NCBI GenBank assembly: GCA_963989385.1
Contig: OZ022498.1
Location: forward strand, 102,781,298 to 102,845,297
DNA: 64,000 bases
Direction of reading: 5' to 3'
Source: Ctena decussata
Taxonomy: Eukaryota > Mollusca > Bivalvia > Lucinida > Lucinidae
The notes under the pieces were generated by a model. The model searched no databases and had not been told where the DNA came from. It saw nothing but the letters and a program-made list of their open reading frames with translations. A program made the translations under genes and the position numbers. This document shows positions 45,146 to 57,723 of this stretch, piece after piece; within the stretch, counting starts at the first letter, position 1; each line of letters opens with the position of its first letter.

Positions 45146-46095
45146 AACTACAACAGGCATAGTGCGATCAAACAAAAACTAAAGCAAAAATGGGAGTATC
45201 AGAAAAGCAGAAGTGAGACAGTGTAGAATAAAAGTTTCAAAACAAGTATGATAGGGCCAACGTTATTAAAAGCAGGCTGAAATCCAGGTAAAAGCTGTTA
45301 AAATTAAGAAACTGGGCCGTTACCCTGATTAAGGGAGTCAACGTCTAAGTCCTGGAAGAGATCCGCTGATACTCAGTACTCCTAGGAAAAATGAGTATTG
45401 GTAGTTAAAAACAGCTGTATGGGTCTAATGATTTTCGGGGTCACTATCTAAGCCCTGGACGAGATCACCTGGTACTCGGTACTCCTGGGGAAAATTAATT
45501 TTGGTAATAAAATCAGTTGTATGGATCTGTTTGCAAAATAGACAGTGTGGCCACGGGATAACATAAGCACTAGTATGTCACCAGTGTATTTTAGATAAGA
45601 CTGTATTAAACTGGCAGCCATGCAATAACTGACGTTAGAGATACGTGCATCGTACATCAAAGTCTGTTCTGAAAGATCACGTCATACATACTTTGTCACT
45701 TACATGTGGCGTGTTATACGCGTAAATACATGTAATAATGGCAGAAGTGTTCCCTAAAATGTTGTACAAACGAGATAATGAGGAATATCAGAAGTCGGCA
45801 TATAATGAAAACTTGTTAACATTTTTTTTTTAATTTGTACAACGCGCAATATCTTCTTTCCATCAACGCATTTTCTGTTTGTCCCTCAAGTTCATTGACT
45901 GTCTTAATGGCACTGGTATTATTCTATCGATGCACGAAGTTTTCCAGTTAATTACCATTCTGATAATTTCAAATTCTGTAATAGTTATACCGTAATTATC
46001 GTAAATACTTTGACAGAGTAAGAACTATTTTTCCAATTTTTAACGAAGTTGAATTTACTTTCAAGAGAAGATTAAACATAGGCGCGAATGACAAA

Positions 46096-46153
46096 CAGTG
46101 CAGACCCAAATCAGACTGCTCCTCTTGGAGCAGTCTGATTGGAATCTGCACTG
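46096..46153. repeat. M3 palindrome, block D
   Basis: CAGTGCAGA-CC-AAATCAGACTGCTCC and GGAGCAGTCTGATT-GG-TCTGCACTG pair over almost their full length. Confidence 0.9.
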
Positions 46154-46400
46154 TATGCTACGCACTTCTGTCTCGTTATTGAGTGCTATATTGCATACAT
46201 TTTGATGAGAATTGTGTTGCTCGTATCATTAGTTTCCATTATTGCTATTAATTCTGCTGCTCGATAATGCACAGCTGTCCTTTCAAAACCATTGTATCTC
46301 AATTTAATTTAGTTCTTTATGATATTAACACCGAATCTACTATTAATATTCGAACGCCATAAACATTTTAATGATACATGTACTACACATGAAATGTTTG

Positions 46401-47580
46401 GAAATACATAGTTATATTACGTCGCGTTACATGTGAGCGATACGCGCGATACCAGTGGATTGATAAATTCCATAATTGACCAATAAATTAATCGGTAGTT
46501 TTCACTCATTCAATAGGTGGACCGTAGCGTGTATTGCTCGCATTTGTGACGCTCGCCTTATATACTCAGTCAAAAAAGTAACGATACCAACTATTGGTTA
46601 TATTTTTCAAGGAACCCAGTGCTTATTTGAGTTAACTGAGGCTTATGTATGTGATGGGAGACGCCAAGAAATAAAAATGTCAGAAAATCGTCGATCCATA
46701 CTTTTCATCACACGAGTTATCTGGCAATATTCGATAATACCTAATTTGAATGCACATCATTACTGCGCATGCGCAGTAATAAATTTTGTATTGCGTAGAA
46801 AAGTCCACAATGCATGAACCTCAAAAAACACTCAAAATGTCCTATATCTTGTACTCAGGCTTTTCATGCGAGGTTTAAATTCTTCAAAATCTCAGATTAT
46901 CTCCCTTTGAATTAAAAATATAGCGATTTTCAATGCATCATTATTACTGTAACTGTCCGTCTTTTTTCAAAGTTTCTTCATTAACACTTTTGTTATGTCA
47001 TTATTTTAATTGCATTATGACAAAATTGGAAGAATCGTTACGCGCCCACTGGCCATTGAGATTTCGACTATCTATGAAAATCCCACTGAAAGTGACATTT
47101 AGACAGTCTTTGAAGGAATCACAGTACCCGGAGTTGTGGATCAAATGTTTGCATCAGAAGGGGTAAATTTGCATGCAGCATTGCCTAAGTCCTGCTCTAG
47201 TGTATGGAGCACAGAATCTGGGAAGCATTTTTCATAAACCAGTTTTAAATGACTTTAAAGCAATTTTTATGATGTTACTCTGTGAAAATGAAAATTCACC
47301 CCTTTCACAGTCAAACGACCACTGTAGCATGTGTAGTCTTAAGAAGCCAAAACGAATAAATCTGTCCAATAGACAAATGAATACTCTTTTGAAGTCAGTA
47401 AAAAAGGAATGATCATAGCTTCCGCAGGTGCCGTGGTAACACAAGGAGTTTCATGTATTGGAACTTTTTTGACTCAGTATATGTGACCGTACTTTAAATT
47501 AGGAAATATTCTTAGCACTTTTATTTTCGCGAAATTTTGCCAGTGCATTTTTTTTTGGAAAATAATATCAACTTAAGGTG
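46401..47580. other. No gene recognised
   Basis: Several frames of 70-113 codons (46476-46817, 47173-47412) overlap, but none has a recognisable domain or splice context. A palindrome ATTACTGCGCATGCGCAGTAAT lies at about 46761-46782. Confidence 0.4.
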
Positions 47581-47584
47581 ATTT

Positions 47585-47821
47585 GAGCCGCGACACGACA
47601 AAAAACAACAATGTGGTTGTGCGCCCAGCACAGACTCAGATGAGCCTGGGCATCCGCCCAGTCTGATCAGAGTCTTTGCTGTGCGCATTGACGTAGCTTA
47701 GACCCTTATCTACCCTTTGAGGTCTTATCGAGGAATCTGATCAAACTGGCAAGATGCCCAGGCTGATCTAAGTCTGCGCTGGGCAAACAACCATATTGTT
47801 GGTTTTGTCGTGTCGCGGCTC
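47585..47821. mobile_element. GAGCC palindromic MITE, copy h
   Basis: GAGCCGCGACACGACAAAAAAC to GTGTCGCGGCTC. Left flank ATTT, right flank ATAT (three of four match). Confidence 0.85.
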
Positions 47822-48299
47822 ATATGTGAACTCCCAGACGAAGCAACAGTGCCATTTTTCATTTTGCCTCCATTCTCAATAAGGGCCGAGTCTTGAAGGA
47901 AAGAAAGCGCTGCCCTTAGTGCCATAAAAGCATATTATATCCTTTAAGAGTAGACCCAAGTTTAAAAGCACTTCGTCGTCAAGGGAAGCAAACAGCACGT
48001 AACCGGCTTCAACGCAAGATGGGGAGAGCAGTGTTAAAACGCGCCTGGAGAAGCTGCAATAGCTTAATTGGCGTCGACTATCGGCAATTTATCGGCAAGA
48101 CAAGGCAAGGAAGTCACATACTATAATATTTGTACAGATGACAGAAAGGCAGAGATATACCCATGCATATTTAGGCATATGAATATCCCCCAAATAGTTT
48201 AGCGGGTCAATTTAATTATTTTAGCGAAGTAGTATTAAATTATTTTGCATTCCTGGTTGGTGAATTCCCTCTCAAACGGGCATAACTTTTGATGGCAGG
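47822..48299. other. No gene recognised
   Basis: Spacer between MITE copy h and the M4 module of block D. No supported feature. Confidence 0.4.
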
Positions 48300-48994
48300 A
48301 GTTTGCTCTCTGACTCTGCGAGAAAGGGACACTTTCTTTTAAGAGGGAGACATATCCGAGTGATCTGCTGTTAAAATATATGTCATATTCTGAGTATTGA
48401 TTAAGAATCCGAAAATGATCAGCTCCAAGTCATTGACGTTTTCTTGTTTTCTCATTTGGCTTGTTCATTTTATAATCTGGGATTAAATTTGATCCTAATT
48501 GAAACTGTCATGCAATCATCTGTCTCGTCTCTTTTCTCTCGAGCTACTGTTTCAATCAGTATTTATCGGTAGTTGTAATAAATAGTGGGAGATCATATGT
48601 TTCTGTGATTGAGTGTGTGTAGGGATGTGGGTGGGGGAGGGGGTGGGGTGAAAGGTTCCGCTAGAAGTTGAATGCATATTTTTTATCATAGCGTTTTCAC
48701 AATTGCTTAGTACTGATCGTTATTATTGTATTTGCTTTTAGACGCAGACTGTTATGTTTGGATTTGCCATTGACCCATTTTAGTTAATAAAGCATGCGTC
48801 AAGGTATATTTTGTATATTTTGGATAATTCAATTTGTAAGAATGTCGTGCTGAAACCTAAAAAAATAGCTAGCCATATACAACTATCCACGTGCGAAGAC
48901 AGTGTAATATTGTTTTCAAAGTCCTTAAAAGGAATTGGCAAACAACAACTTAGATCACTTTATTCTCTTAAAACAGTTCGGCCTATGGCTTTTT

Positions 48995-50330
48995 AGCTCA
49001 CCTGAGCCAGCGGCCTCGGGGGGAGCTTATAGGATGGTAAGGCTCTGGCGTCCGTCGTCCGTCCGTCCGTCCGTCCGTCCACAATTTCAAACGACTTCTC
49101 CTCTGTAACCCAAGGGCCAATTGTAACCAAATTTCATATGTAGCCTCCAGGGGTCTTAGGGACGAAAAGTTGTTCAAACGGTCATGGTCACATGACCAAC
49201 ATGGCCGCCATGCCCATATATGGTAAAAATCTTTAAAAACCGTCTTCTCCAGAATCAATAGGCCGATGGCCTTGAAACTTGGGATGCAGCATTAGGTACA
49301 CGTGTACTACCAAGATCGTTCAAATGATGACCTTCGATTTAATTTACCTTTTTGTACGGCAATGTCTAATTTGCTTTCTGATGCTTTTATATGGGAAAAT
49401 GCTAGAACATAAGATTTCTTGGAAACTGTTGAAGATTTTTACATGAAAATTGGTATATACAGTCATTTTAATGAGTACATGAAAATTTATGTGTATGAGA
49501 GGTCAAGGTCATTCTTTGACCTTTGACCCTGGTCTCTCATACTTTGACAATTTCACACATCTCCTCAAAAGCCTTGTAGGCCAATTGTTGAAAATGCTAG
49601 AACATAAGATTTCTGGGATTTTGACCAGAAAATTGGTACATACAGTCATCTTAATGAATACATGAAAATTATTATGTACAAGAGGTCAAGGTCATTCTTT
49701 GGCCCTGTCTCTCATATTGTGACAGTTTTACACATCGTCTCAAAAGCCACTAGGCTAATTGTATCCCGAATTTCATAATAGCCTCTGGGGGTTGAGGGAA
49801 TTGAAATTTGTTTAGACAGTCTGGGTCACATGCCCAACATGGCCGCCATGCCCATATATGGAAAAGACATTTACGAATCTTCTTCTCAAGAACCAAATGA
49901 TCGATGGCCTTGAAACTTGGTATATAGCATCAGGTACTTGATTACTATCAAGATTTTTCAAATGATAACATTGGGCTGACCTTGACCTTTCTTAAGGCAA
50001 GGTCAAGTATGGGAAAATGCCAGAAAATAAGATTTCAAGGCCAGTTTAGAAGATTTGGCCTAAAAATTGGTATATACAGTCGCCTTAGTTAGTATATTGA
50101 AGATTTTCGGGTACAAGAGGTCAAGGTCATTCTATGACCTCTTGTCCATGTCGCTCATATTTTGACAATTTAAGACATCTCCTCAAAAGCCACTGGGCAA
50201 ATTGTAAGCAAATTCCATACACAGCCTCCAGGGACTGAAGTAACGAAAATTTATTCAAGCGGTTCAGGTCATATGACCTACATGGCCACCATACTCAGGT
50301 GAGCGATTCAGGGCCTCATGGCCCTCTTGT
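48995..50330 (+). mobile_element. Tandem-repeat element, pearl/Helentron-like (copy 5)
   Basis: AGCTCACCTGAGCC after a T-run, the (CCGT)n microsatellite 49050-49080, and three long diverged units each with CATGGCCGCCATGCCCATATATGG (or a decayed form), GGCCTTGAAACTTGG, GAAAATGC-AGAA-ATAAGATTTC and AAGAGGTCAAGGTCATTC. It closes CAGGTGAGCGATTCAGGGCC, a hairpin AGGGCC-TCAT-GGCCCT, then CTTGT. The same subfamily occurs inverted at 60390-61911. Confidence 0.8.
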
Positions 50331-50411
50331 TATTTCTTCCTGTAGCTGCCTTGTCTTAGGCCAAATATTGTTTATAGAAAAAAAACACTTATTCGAAGTG
50401 TTATAATTCAT

Positions 50412-50655
50412 TAGCCGTGAAACGATAAAATCAACAAAATGGCATGTGCGCCCAGCGAAGACTCTGATCAGCCTGCCCAGTCTGATCAGAGTCTTTGCTG
50501 TGCGCTTTAAGGGTGGCTAAGGGTCTAAGCTAGCTCCATGAAGACAGCAACTATTTTGATCAGACTGGGTGGATGCCCAGGATGATCCGTCCAGGATGAA
50601 CTGAGTCTTCACTGGGCGCACATGCCACTTTGTTGGTTTTGTCGTGTAGCGGCTC
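50412..50655. mobile_element. GAGCC palindromic MITE, copy i (diverged)
   Basis: TAGCCGTGAAACGATAAAATC to GTCGTGTAGCGGCTC, with the usual CAGACTGGG-GGATGCCCAGG core. No target duplication visible. Confidence 0.8.
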
Positions 50656-51665
50656 TCATGTGTAATGCATTTGTTTGCACAACATCTCGTCTATTCTGAA
50701 AATGTTCACTCTTCATTTTCTCCATAGTGTTGACCAGGTTAGCAAACATGTTTCTGAACAAAAAACAGCAATATTTACTGTGCGGTAGGCGTATACCAAT
50801 CTTTTTCTATACAGATTCATTACATCCGCACGATGTGGGTCCGTTAGATCAAAGCTTGCAGCGACAGGTTCCTTGCAGAGAATACAACAGCATATATAAA
50901 ATTTTGAAAGTAGAGTGGTCAGAGTACCAATATCATAAGTCCGTACTTATATAATCCATACAAACAACGACAAATCCGAAATATTTAGATGCACTGTAAC
51001 ACAGACATGATCCCCCAAAAAGGAAGTTTGATCAGGTGCTCGCGAGTAGTAAGCATTACCTTCCTATTATGATACACCCGCCATGTCTATATCTGATGGA
51101 AAGTCAGTGAAAACGTTAGCCCGGTAATTGAAAGCTATATTATGTTTCGGTTGTGGCAATCAGGTCGGAAAAAATTTAGAAATGGCCACATTGTAGGGAG
51201 GTCATGGCGTCTCAAATGGAACTTTTTAAGAGTTGATACAATTTTCGCTGTGCGATAACCTTGAGTCAACAATTTGCTGGAGAGTTGATTCTCTCTATCA
51301 AAAACGTCTTGATGGTTCAAACAGGCTCTAGCATAGAAACTGAGTAAAAAAAGTAAAATAGTGACCGAATATGCTTATTCTAAATATTCGGGTCTACGTT
51401 GTTCGCATAAATCTGTCTGTTACTTCCTGCGAATGCTATGATTAATTTCAGCTGGTTCTATGAATATTGTAGGGTGGTGGATACATTTGCGGGATGTGGA
51501 GGGAGAGTGGGGGGAAGTGGAGGGGGCGAGCAACGCTACCATTTTCTTTTAGCATTCCTTACGTATGGGTATCAACGGGTAAATAAAGAGTACGCTCCTC
51601 TTTGGGTAAATTATTTCCTTTGAGAGTAGATCCCGCTTTGGAAGGACCACGTCTTCTAGGGTTCG

Positions 51666-51799
51666 AGGTTATAAAACTTGAGAATAATCTCAAACCCAAA
51701 ATAAAGCACACTGATTGCCTGCTTCCGAGCATGTGCTCGGAAGCAGCCAATCAGTGTGCTATATTTTGAGTTTGAGAATGTACTCAAGCTTTATGACCT
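51666..51799. mobile_element. Fold-back element in block D
   Basis: AGGTTATAAAACTTGAG to CTCAAGCTTTATGACCT, with an inner, nearly perfect hairpin AGCACACTGATTG-CTGCTTCCGAGCA / TGCTCGGAAGCAG-CAATCAGTGTGCT (51707-51762). Confidence 0.85.
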
Positions 51800-52150
51800 T
51801 GGGGCCTGGGAAGCAAACAGAAAATCACAAAAGATATTTCCGTTTAGAACATGTCAAAAAAACATGGAGGGATAACCCTTTACCTAAATATTAAACTTGT
51901 GTTTGCTCTCTATTTTGGAATCCATTTGAATGTCATAAAAGTAAAGACTACTCTGAGTACAACAAACAGATTTATTTCGAGTCAAGTCTTTATTAAGATA
52001 ATTGAAGTTAATAATTGCCTGAAATATTTGCACATACACGCCTAATAAGAAGTATTTCAGGGCCCTGTGGATTATCAACAACTCCAAATTCGAAAAAATG
52101 ACTGGATAGAATATTAGATCAGAGAAACGGCTGCGATTTTCCTATATATG

Positions 52151-52834
52151 TAGCTAAATACGACATTTGAGATAGTTTGAATCTACCATTTGTTGGTATT
52201 TAAATCAGTTCAGTTGCTTGGAAACAGGTCGTTATTGTTTATAAATGGATCGTAATAACACAGAAAGCCTATTTATTCTTCGTTTTTATCATATTATGCA
52301 CATTAGTTCGAAATCGTTAAAACCTCTCTTGATTTGATCAGACAAAGCCGTAACAGGAAAACAAGGAAACAATAAAACAGTAAAACCCATTGTGCCTTAT
52401 TTATCACATTCATGAAGTCAGTATGAATATAGCTGTGTGCGGCTAAATTTTCATGCACTTAAAGACGTCTTGATTTAAAATTCAATCACGAATTAAAGTT
52501 GTTTCTGGCCTGAGACCGCAATATGACAGACGCGAAGAGGCATCGATCGAAGGCAGCATCACACGTAAACGCTGATAAAAGAATGGTTGAGTGTTTCTCT
52601 TAAACGTTTTAAACTCAGTCAAGCTCACAAGGACAGCAGGCAACTGAATTCGCAAAAAGAGCCTTTCTGACCGCCTCACTCAATCCAGCATAAGTAACAG
52701 TACACCAAGTGCTGGTATCTACTTAAGCCCTATAATATGTTTGTAGTTTAAGTATTTTACTGCAAAGATGCAAGAAATTTGAAAACTATATCTGATTTTT
52801 CAAACATTATAAGAGTCTGACATTTGGTAGAAAT
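52151..52834. other. No gene recognised
   Basis: A 65-codon minus-strand frame (52482-52679) faintly resembles the C-terminal tail of a non-LTR retrotransposon ORF in style, but I see no diagnostic motif. Confidence 0.35.
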
Positions 52835-53610
52835 GGTGGTTACAGAGATTACTCTCTTGTTGAGGCACTCCAGCAAGTGGTTTTTAGTGGAACTTTTTTC
52901 TTTAAAGATGCTTAAATATCAAAATTTTAGGTTTAACATACCCAAAACCATTTCTCGTAGCTAAATACTGACTTGCGGCATATTGCATGACCTCTTTTGT
53001 CTAGTTTTATCATTTTTTGTTTTTAGGTGGGTTTTCCAATAGTAAAAATATTCGTTCTGGTTTCCAGCCTTTGATGAGGTTCATTTTAATTTTAATAAAG
53101 CTGGGAACCACCCATTGTGACATCACAACAGAAATGATGTCAACACAAATCACCTGATCTGTTTTGGAATATGACCATTTCAGCAAAGGGTTGTTTGCAG
53201 TGTCAGCTACACTTATGCATCTTTTTGTTTTCCAAAAAGATATTACTTATGAAAATACCTGCTATAAGATATAAGCATAAATTCTTCTGAACTGATTTCA
53301 TGTTAATTTTATATGAAATGGTAATTTTCAAGAATGTGCTTGAAACATGCCACTCCTACAGCAATACTGGGTCATTCCTAGGCGGCCATTATGAAAATGA
53401 AAAAAATACATTGCAAGAGATTACTTTCCAAGCTTGAGAGCATGCCAATGAATTTCAAAAACTCTACTGGACAAATCTGACTACGAGAAATGGTAGTAAA
53501 TTGAACCATGTAAGTGGAATTTGCTGTTTCTTTATCCTTTAAGTATAAACTTCGAAAAACCACTTGCTGGAGTGCCTCAACAAGAGAGTAGTTGCAAAGG
53601 TCACTGTGAA
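52835..53610. mobile_element. Long imperfect fold-back
   Basis: TACTCTCTTGTTGAGGCACT and CCAGCAAGTGGTTTTT (52850-52892) return inverted at about 53551-53592; further in, ACCATTTCTCGTAGC (about 52949) returns as CTACGAGAAATGGT (about 53482). The inverted arms are thus about 150 bp, with about 450 bp between. No frame of note; the frame at 53378-53620 runs through an arm. Confidence 0.75.
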
Positions 53611-54202
53611 AACTTTTCACACTTTCTAGACCTTGTGAGCCACACTGAACTGGCTTTCATTTCATTATTTTTTTTTTCAATTTAAGGTGAACGGGACTCT
53701 TTCATGGAAAGCATCTCTATCATTTTTATTTTGCCTCCCTTCAAAACGGTGGTCGGCTCTTAAAGGTAACGGCAACTGTAGTTTTTAATCCCACAGATAA
53801 CACCGCCAAATTGGTTTTCTGGTAGAAATTGTGTCTCATCCTTAACACTGTTTTTTTTAACGAAAACAGAATGATTGCAGTTTCTGTCTCTGTAGGGGAT
53901 GACAAAATTAAGCTTTACGCTAAAAGCAACTACTGATAATAGAATCTACACTGTTACATCTTATCTTATATCAACAAATAAAAGCTTCTTGTCTGGAAAG
54001 TTAACAAAAGACAGCACGACTTGTTTGAATGATTGTTCAACAAAATAACACGAATTACAGTATTATCAATCACTCTGATCCTCTTAGTCTACTCTATCGA
54101 CACATTAATTCCAAGAATTTTCGTTCCATTTCCTTGTGTTTTAATCATTATTGTGTTTACGAATAAAGAAAATTCATATTCTAGCTTCATTTTTATTTAC
54201 CT
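53611..54202. other. No gene recognised
   Basis: AT-rich spacer. Confidence 0.4.
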
Positions 54203-54206
54203 ATAT

Positions 54207-54442
54207 GAGCCGCGACACGAGAAAACCAACAATGTGGTTGTGCGCCCAGCGCAGACTCAGATCAGCCTGGGCATCTGACCAGTCTGATCAGACCATTTGC
54301 TCAGCGCTTAAAGGATAGCCAATGGACTCAGCTACCTTCATGCGGAAAGCGAAGACTCTGATCAGACTGGGCGGAAGCCCAGGCTGATCTGAGTCTGCGC
54401 TGGACGCACGACCACATTGTTGGTTTTCTCACGTCGTGGCTC
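54207..54442. mobile_element. GAGCC palindromic MITE, copy j
   Basis: GAGCCGCGACACGAGAAAACC to CACGTCGTGGCTC. Flanked by ATAT on both sides (54203-54206 and 54443-54446). Confidence 0.9.
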
Positions 54443-54446
54443 ATAT

Positions 54447-55517
54447 ATGCGAGAAAGGAAATTGACCTTGCGAGACTGACAAACAGTATCCTACTGCGCA
54501 CATAATTTTGATTCAACATTGAATCAATGTTGTCTCAGTGTTGTGCGCCCACTAGGCAACAGTATGTAGCGGACGATAGTATTGGTAGGCATCGGTGTTA
54601 AACGTGAATAATGTTGGAGAGGCTTATAGCGGTTTCCGATGACAGATTTCATATCCGTCAAGAAAAGTTATAAACTGATTCTGTCTTCAGAAGAAGGGCG
54701 TCCTTCGTTTGTTTCCATCCACTGAAATCAGAATGTGTCACTCTTTCATCAAATAGGTCGACTGATTTTCTTTTTCCGATTTGGAATTTTTCGTATTTTC
54801 CAAATTTTCGTAGTAGACTCATACAGTATGACAGGTAGCGTGCTCAGAAATGATATCAAAGATGACGATTCGAGGCAATTTAAACAGTAAATACACGCAA
54901 GTTGAAGAAGATATATGCCTGATCAACTCTAAGCTTTATAAATGACTTCTTCCACCAACTGGCGTCTCCTATGATGAAAGAAGATCGTTTTGTTGTATTT
55001 TATCAAATGGAATCTAAGTGTTAATCTTAAATGCGAGTTTACATTTTGCTACTCTAATGCGTTCTGTTTACATTTGTCTTCTGTTCATCATCTGACGTCT
55101 GATCTGCCCCTTCTAGAACGCCCATATCGCGAAGAATGAAACCCATACCCAGTCACTATTATACACCGCACGGAAAGTACACGTTAAAAATTAGCACAGT
55201 ATACGACATATACATGGTATTAGAAGTCCACATTGGTTAACCCGGTTTTGCCTTGTTGGTTGGTTGTTTTGAGACAGTATTTCAGTCTTAATTAACAACT
55301 TCCAGCAAAACCAATTACTTTATACCTTAAGTTTGTACTCCCGTTTTCTTGGTGGTGGAACGGGCGTGGCTTTACTTGAGCTAACTGAAAATCCCCGCTT
55401 TAATTTACGCCGGACATTAGCCCGGCGTACTATTTAACGTTGACTTTCTAAGAAGTTAATGCATTCTGATCGTCTTGGCTTTTCCCTTGTTTTGAGGGTT
55501 ACATTATACATGTTTAA
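54447..55517. other. No gene recognised
   Basis: Contains a small palindrome AACATTGAATCAATGTT (about 54516-54532). No coding signal. Confidence 0.4.
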
Positions 55518-55814
55518 ATGGCACGTAGACAATAGTAGAAGAAAGCCAACTAAATCCAATCAGCTGGAATACATCTCATAACCCTACATGACCTTTGCTA
55601 GTGTCAAAATTCCGCAGTTCCTGAACGCAGAAGATAGATATGACTGAGTTTCCCGGGGGACTGATGCTTTGCATCAATGTTTTCTTGTTCTATTTGAATT
55701 TGACTGCGGTGTACGCAACCATACATTACGAATGATACATTACGAAATATATTAATCATAATTACATATACTCGTATTTTAAAGACTCCGTCTGCTGGTT
55801 CATGGCATGTATAT
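55518..55814 (+). repeat. 297-bp direct duplication, copy 1
   Basis: From ATGGCACGTAGACAATAGTAG to CTGGTTCATGGCATGTATAT; copy 2 at 56306-56603 differs by only a few bases. Confidence 0.9.
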
Positions 55815-56305
55815 ATTATTAGCTGAAACCAAAAGAAATATGTCATAATTGTTGCTGCCATGGTGAGGAAAAGGAAATACTACGTTGATTTGGTGAATAT
55901 GTCTGTAATAATCCGAGTTTCACTGGGTTAAAATGTAATAATAATAATATAAAGAGAGATTCCTTCACCGGCTCTCTTTCGTAATGTATCAAGGGAGATA
56001 ATAAATGAAATTTCCAACAGGTCCTCGTTTACTTAGTATTTCTAATATGGTAAAGATAATTTTCAAACAGCACGACAAGTATACAAATCTAAGCACATAA
56101 ACTTATACGTCTGAGTAATAGACAACAGAATACATATTTTTGAAGGCTTGACCTATTGCTTTACTGTCTCTTTCACTGTTAAAAAAAACAAAAAAAAAAA
56201 CAATTTTCAATACGAAAATTGGAACACGATACAAGAAGGTACATCTGGGCAGCCCTGAAATACATCATTATGATGCATGTTTGTCAAAAACCTGCCCACA
56301 TGTTA
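55815..56305. other. Spacer between duplication copies
   Basis: No supported feature; includes an (ATA)n stretch (about 55939) and an A-rich run (about 56180). Confidence 0.4.
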
Positions 56306-56603
56306 ATGGCATGTAGACAATAGTAGAAGAATGCCAACTAAATCCAATCAGCTGGAATACATCTCATAACCCTACATGACCTTCGCTAGTGTCAAAATTC
56401 CGCAGTTCCTGGTCGCAGAAGATAGATATGACTGAGTTTCCCCGGGGTATTTATGCTTTGCATCAATGTTTTCTTGTTCTATTTGAATTTGACTGCGGTG
56501 TACGCAACCATACATTACGAATGATACATTACGAAATATATTAATCATAATTACATATACTCGCATTTTTAAGACTCCGTCTGCTGGTTCATGGCATGTA
56601 TAT
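56306..56603 (+). repeat. 297-bp direct duplication, copy 2
   Basis: Near-identical to 55518-55814, including the GATGCTTTGCATC palindrome at its centre. Confidence 0.9.
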
Positions 56604-56975
56604 GAGAACAGTACATGGAAGTCACCGTAAACTAATCATTTAGGGAACATCACATAACTCTAGATCAACATTGCTAGTGTTCAGTTCACGTAGATAAATG
56701 AGTCGCGACATGAGAAACCTAACAAAGTGGTATGTGCGCCGAGCGAAGACTTAGATCAGTTTTGACATTCGCTGTCGGCAAGAAGGTAGCTTAGACCCAT
56801 AGCCACCCTTTAAGCGCACTGCAAAGACTCTGATCAGACTGGGCGGATATCCAGGCTGATCTGAGGTTGAGCTGGGCGCACATGCCACTTTGTTGGTTTT
56901 CTCCTTGTCGCGGCTCAAATATGGACGAGTTTCTAGGCGTATTGATGCTTTGCATCAATGTTTTCTTGTTTAAAA
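56604..56975 (+). repeat. Third, diverged copy of the same duplication, split by a MITE
   Basis: ACATCACATAACTCTAGATC-ACATTGCTAGTGT before, and GAGTTTCTAGGCGTATTGATG with CTTTGCATCAATGTTTTCTTG after, the MITE at 56700-56916 correspond to consecutive parts of the 297-bp unit. Confidence 0.7.
56700..56916. mobile_element. GAGCC palindromic MITE, copy k
   Basis: GAGTCGCGACATGAGAAACC to CTTGTCGCGGCTC. Flanked by AAAT on both sides (56696-56699 and 56917-56920). Inserted in the third duplication copy. Confidence 0.9.
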
Positions 56976-57329
56976 GTGACGGCACATATATGATCTTAAA
57001 GCACTTGTCCTGGTGCTTTTAAAGGTCATGCTTATTCTAAGAAACTGGATGATTTCAATAGATAATCACCTGATGGGAATGGATAAAATTATTTTTATGT
57101 GACAATCTCGCTAATAATCTTAATTAGATCTGATAGCAGACTAGTCGAGGATTATAAATAAACGTGATAATTATAACAAATGATGCTATATCTCAGTTGA
57201 TAGACACGTCATCTGGATTATAGATCTACAAAGTTTATCATTTTAGGTTTGTCAGTTTATAGAACAGAAGACGAAATATGCGAAGACATATCTACGGAAC
57301 CCTGGGAGGGATATTTCTTTCCGATATTT
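56976..57329. other. No gene recognised
   Basis: AT-rich spacer. Confidence 0.4.
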
Positions 57330-57650
57330 TTCAGAATAGAAATTGAAACAAGAAATTAGAACGGAAATAAAAAAAAAACTATATCTCGTTACAACGAATA
57401 ATTATATCGCTAAAACGATATATTATGTTGTTTGAACGATATAAAATAGAAAAGAAACAAAAACAAGAAAACCAGAGTGAAAATTGATCAAGAAAAAAAA
57501 AACAGGAAAGAAATTGAACAAAATATGTCGTTTAAACGACTTCATATCTACTTTCCTTTCCGATATTTATAAGAATAGAAATTGAACCAAGAAAATTAGA
57601 ACGGAAGTCAAAAACAACTAATATCTCGTTTAAACGACTTAATATGAAAT
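57330..57650 (+). repeat. Array of short TCGTTTAAACGA-type palindromes, part 1
   Basis: Two units contain AGAATAGAAATTGAA-CAAGAAA-TTAGAACGGAA followed by palindromes: TCGTTACAACGA (57385), ATCGCTAAAACGAT (about 57406), TCGTTTAAACGA (57528 and 57626). A further unit lies at 59310-59425. Confidence 0.8.
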
Positions 57651-57723
57651 AGGCGCCACCTAAATTGCAACCAACCTACATTATGACTCCAGTAAAAAAC
57701 TGAAACAAGAAAATTTTAGCACA

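Larger units (their letters stand above)
45150..52150 (+). repeat. Segmental tandem duplication, block D
   Basis: M2 45150-45835, M3 45835-46400, M4 48300-48900, and M0 50690-52150 (TTCACTCTTCATTTTC, ATTACATCCGCACGATGTGG, ATCAAAGCTTGCAG, GAGAAACGGCTGCGATTTTCC). It is interrupted by a MITE (47585), a tandem-repeat element (48995), another MITE (50412) and a fold-back (51666). About 46400-47580 has no clear counterpart in the other blocks. Confidence 0.75.
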
